From the NCBI GenBank assembly GCA_937893145.1, contig CALBJW010000092.1, forward strand, positions 1 through 15,454: 15,454 bases of DNA, given 5' to 3'. Below, piece by piece: positions 14,063 through 15,454 of the stretch. Origin of the DNA: an uncultured Prevotellaceae bacterium (GTDB taxonomy: Bacteria; Bacteroidota; Bacteroidia; Bacteroidales; Bacteroidaceae). The notes below the pieces were generated by a model. That model saw only the letters and a list, made by a program, of their open reading frames with translations, ran no database searches and was not told where the DNA came from. Position numbers and translations under genes: made by a program. The first letter of the stretch is position 1; each line of letters opens with the position of its first letter.

Positions 14063-15454
14063 TTACATAATTACTTCAACTACTTGTTTTCCTTCGTTAG
14101 CCTTAACGATATTGCCTTCAACAGCAACACCATTGACTGTCATGCTCTTCACACCCTTCTGCGCACCATTAGGGTTCTTGACAGTGATGTCATATTCCAC
14201 ACCACGAAGAACACGCTTAACTGTATATTCCTTAATATCTGCAGGGAGACAAGGGTCAATCTGAATACCTTCGTAAGTTGGCTTGATACCGAGGAGATAC
14301 TGGCTAACTGTGAGCCACATCCATGCTGCTGTACCTGTGAGCCATGAGTTCTTTCCTTCACCTGGTTTTGCGGCATCCTTACCTGCTACCATCTGGCAGT
14401 TTACGTATGGTTCAACCTTGTGGAGTGCCTGGTCCTTGAGGTACATAGGCGAAATCTTGCGGAAGAGTTCCCATGCATCTTCACCACGTCCGGCAACTGT
14501 CTCACCAATGATAACCCAAGGGTTGTTGTGGCAGAAGATACCTGCATTCTCCTTATAACCTGCTGGATAAGAAGAAATCTCACCCATCTCAACATGGTAT
14601 GTTGTGTATGCTGGGTTGTTGAGTACCATACCGTGCTCACAATCGAGGTACTTCTTGCATGAGTCGATAGCCTTATCAACCATACCTTCTTCAAGACCGA
14701 TACCCGCCATAGTACAGAAGCCTTGCGACTCGATGAAAATCTTACCTTCTTCACATTCGTTAGAACCAATCTTGTTGCCATAGAAGTCGTATGCACGGAG
14801 GTACCATTCGCCATCCCAACCATGCTTCTTGACAGCTTCAATCATTGAATCAACACACTTCTGAGCACGTTCAGCCTCTGCTGTGTTGCCAATCTGCTTG
14901 CAGAGTTCGATGTAGTCCTTACCTGTAACAACGAAGAGACCTGCAATCATGAGAGACTCAGCCTTGCTGCCTTCTGAGTTGTTCTCTGTTGTCTGGAACG
15001 ATTCGTTAGGGTCCCAAGAGAAACAGTTTAGGTTAAGACAGTCGTTCCAGTCGGCACGACCGATGAGTGGGAGCATGTGAGGACCAAGGTTCTCAACAAC
15101 ATGGTTGAACGAAATGCGGAGGTGCTCCATGAGTGAAACCTCTGTGCCTGGCTTATTGTCGAATGGAACTGGTTCGTCGAGGATAGAGAAGTCGCCTGTC
15201 TCCTTAACGTATGCTACTGTACCGAAGATGAGCCAACATGGGTCGTCGTTGAATCCACCACCGATGTCATTGTTACCGTGCTTTGTGAGTGGCTGATACT
15301 GGTGGTAGCATCCACCATCAGGGAACTGAGTTGATGCGATGTCGATGATTCGTTCGCGAGCACGACTTGGCACCTGATGAACGAAACCTACGAGGTCCTG
15401 ATTTGAATCGCGGAATCCCATACCACGACCTACACCGCTCTCGAAGAATGAAGC
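14063..15454 (-). CDS. Cellobiose phosphorylase, GH94 (3' part, runs off the window)
   Basis: The last 463 residues of a cytoplasmic inverting phosphorylase; the frame is open to the window edge, so the Met at 15421 is internal. The family's full length is about 800-820 aa, so the N-terminal beta-sandwich and part of the (alpha/alpha)6 barrel are missing. Visible motifs (fragment numbering, residue 1 at 15454): 'GVGRGMGFRDSNQDL' (7-21), 'YHQYQPLTKHGNNDIGGGFNDDP', the catalytic Asp138 in 'GRADWNDCLNLNCF', 'YKENAGIFCHNNPW' with the presumed phosphate-binding His309, and 'SWLTGTAAWMW' (371-381). These closely fit cellobiose phosphorylase (cellobiose plus phosphate to glucose-1-P and glucose). 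In this locus its substrate may come from glucomannan through the 2-epimerase. Other GH94 specificities (cellodextrin, laminaribiose) are less likely but not excluded by the fragment. Confidence 0.9.
   Translation of the reverse strand, partial: ASFFESGVGRGMGFRDSNQDLVGFVHQVPSRARERIIDIASTQFPDGGCYHQYQPLTKHGNNDIGGGFNDDPCWLIFGTVAYVKETGDFSILDEPVPFDNKPGTEVSLMEHLRISFNHVVENLGPHMLPLIGRADWNDCLNLNCFSWDPNESFQTTENNSEGSKAESLMIAGLFVVTGKDYIELCKQIGNTAEAERAQKCVDSMIEAVKKHGWDGEWYLRAYDFYGNKIGSNECEEGKIFIESQGFCTMAGIGLEEGMVDKAIDSCKKYLDCEHGMVLNNPAYTTYHVEMGEISSYPAGYKENAGIFCHNNPWVIIGETVAGRGEDAWELFRKISPMYLKDQALHKVEPYVNCQMVAGKDAAKPGEGKNSWLTGTAAWMWLTVSQYLLGIKPTYEGIQIDPCLPADIKEYTVKRVLRGVEYDITVKNPNGAQKGVKSMTVNGVAVEGNIVKANEGKQVVEVIM

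Noticed and set aside
15421..15421. Start codon of the GH94 gene at 15421
   Set aside because: The frame continues upstream to the window edge with family-conserved residues (GVGRG before MGFRDSNQDL), and the protein would otherwise lack half of the GH94 fold.
1..15454. tRNA or rRNA genes, insertion sequences with transposase, phage genes or a defence system
   Set aside because: None was seen; apart from the intergenic repeats and the large/small gene pair, all coding space is accounted for by mannan-pathway enzymes.

Overview
The window looks like a chromosomal segment from a gut or rumen Bacteroidales bacterium, most likely Prevotella or Segatella. The grounds are: a Bacteroidetes-type promoter (TTTG, 19 nt, TAccTTTG) ahead of the first large gene; a large secreted modular protein with a C-terminal tail of the kind I associate with Prevotella; a small 'MKKTYISP...' protein of a type common in that genus; intergenic C-rich/G-rich palindromes and GTGAAGA heptad repeats; and close matches to the Bacteroides-type mannan catabolic enzymes. 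The genus call is inference; no rRNA or tRNA gene lies in the window.

Layout. Positions 1-639 hold a terminator for an upstream gene outside the window, then AT-rich DNA with degenerate direct and inverted repeats, a promoter (479-509) and a possible 28-codon leader ORF (525-611). On the plus strand follow a 1068-aa secreted multidomain protein of unknown function (640-3846) and, after a structured 163-bp gap, a 61-aa acidic protein of unknown function (4010-4195). A strong bidirectional hairpin terminator (4221-4256) separates this unit from a convergent minus-strand operon that fills the rest of the window and enters from beyond the right edge.

The minus-strand operon, in transcription order, is: GH94 cellobiose phosphorylase (3' part only), secreted GH26 beta-mannanase, GH130_1 mannosylglucose phosphorylase, GPH-family sugar:cation symporter, cellobiose/mannobiose 2-epimerase, two non-identical mannose-6-phosphate isomerases in tandem, and secreted GH36 alpha-galactosidase. 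It is a beta-mannan / galacto(gluco)mannan utilisation locus. The mannanase and galactosidase act outside the cytoplasm, and the symporter would import disaccharides. The epimerase would convert the reducing-end mannose to glucose, giving mannosyl-glucose for the GH130 enzyme and, from glucosyl-mannose, cellobiose for the GH94 enzyme. The phosphorylases yield mannose-1-P or glucose-1-P plus glucose, and the isomerases feed mannose-6-P to fructose-6-P. The core pathway is known from Bacteroides fragilis and Ruminococcus albus.

The less ordinary content is non-enzymatic. A C-rich palindromic repeat occurs at four operon junctions in one orientation, and a fifth copy in the opposite orientation lies in frame inside the mannanase just after its signal peptide. 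A heptad foldback element sits between the epimerase and isomerase genes, with a recognisable half-copy after the large plus-strand gene. The leader ORF, the repeat-rich upstream region and the large/small secreted protein pair are the places where something undescribed is most likely. No SusC/SusD pair, regulator, phosphomannomutase or sugar kinase is present in the window.
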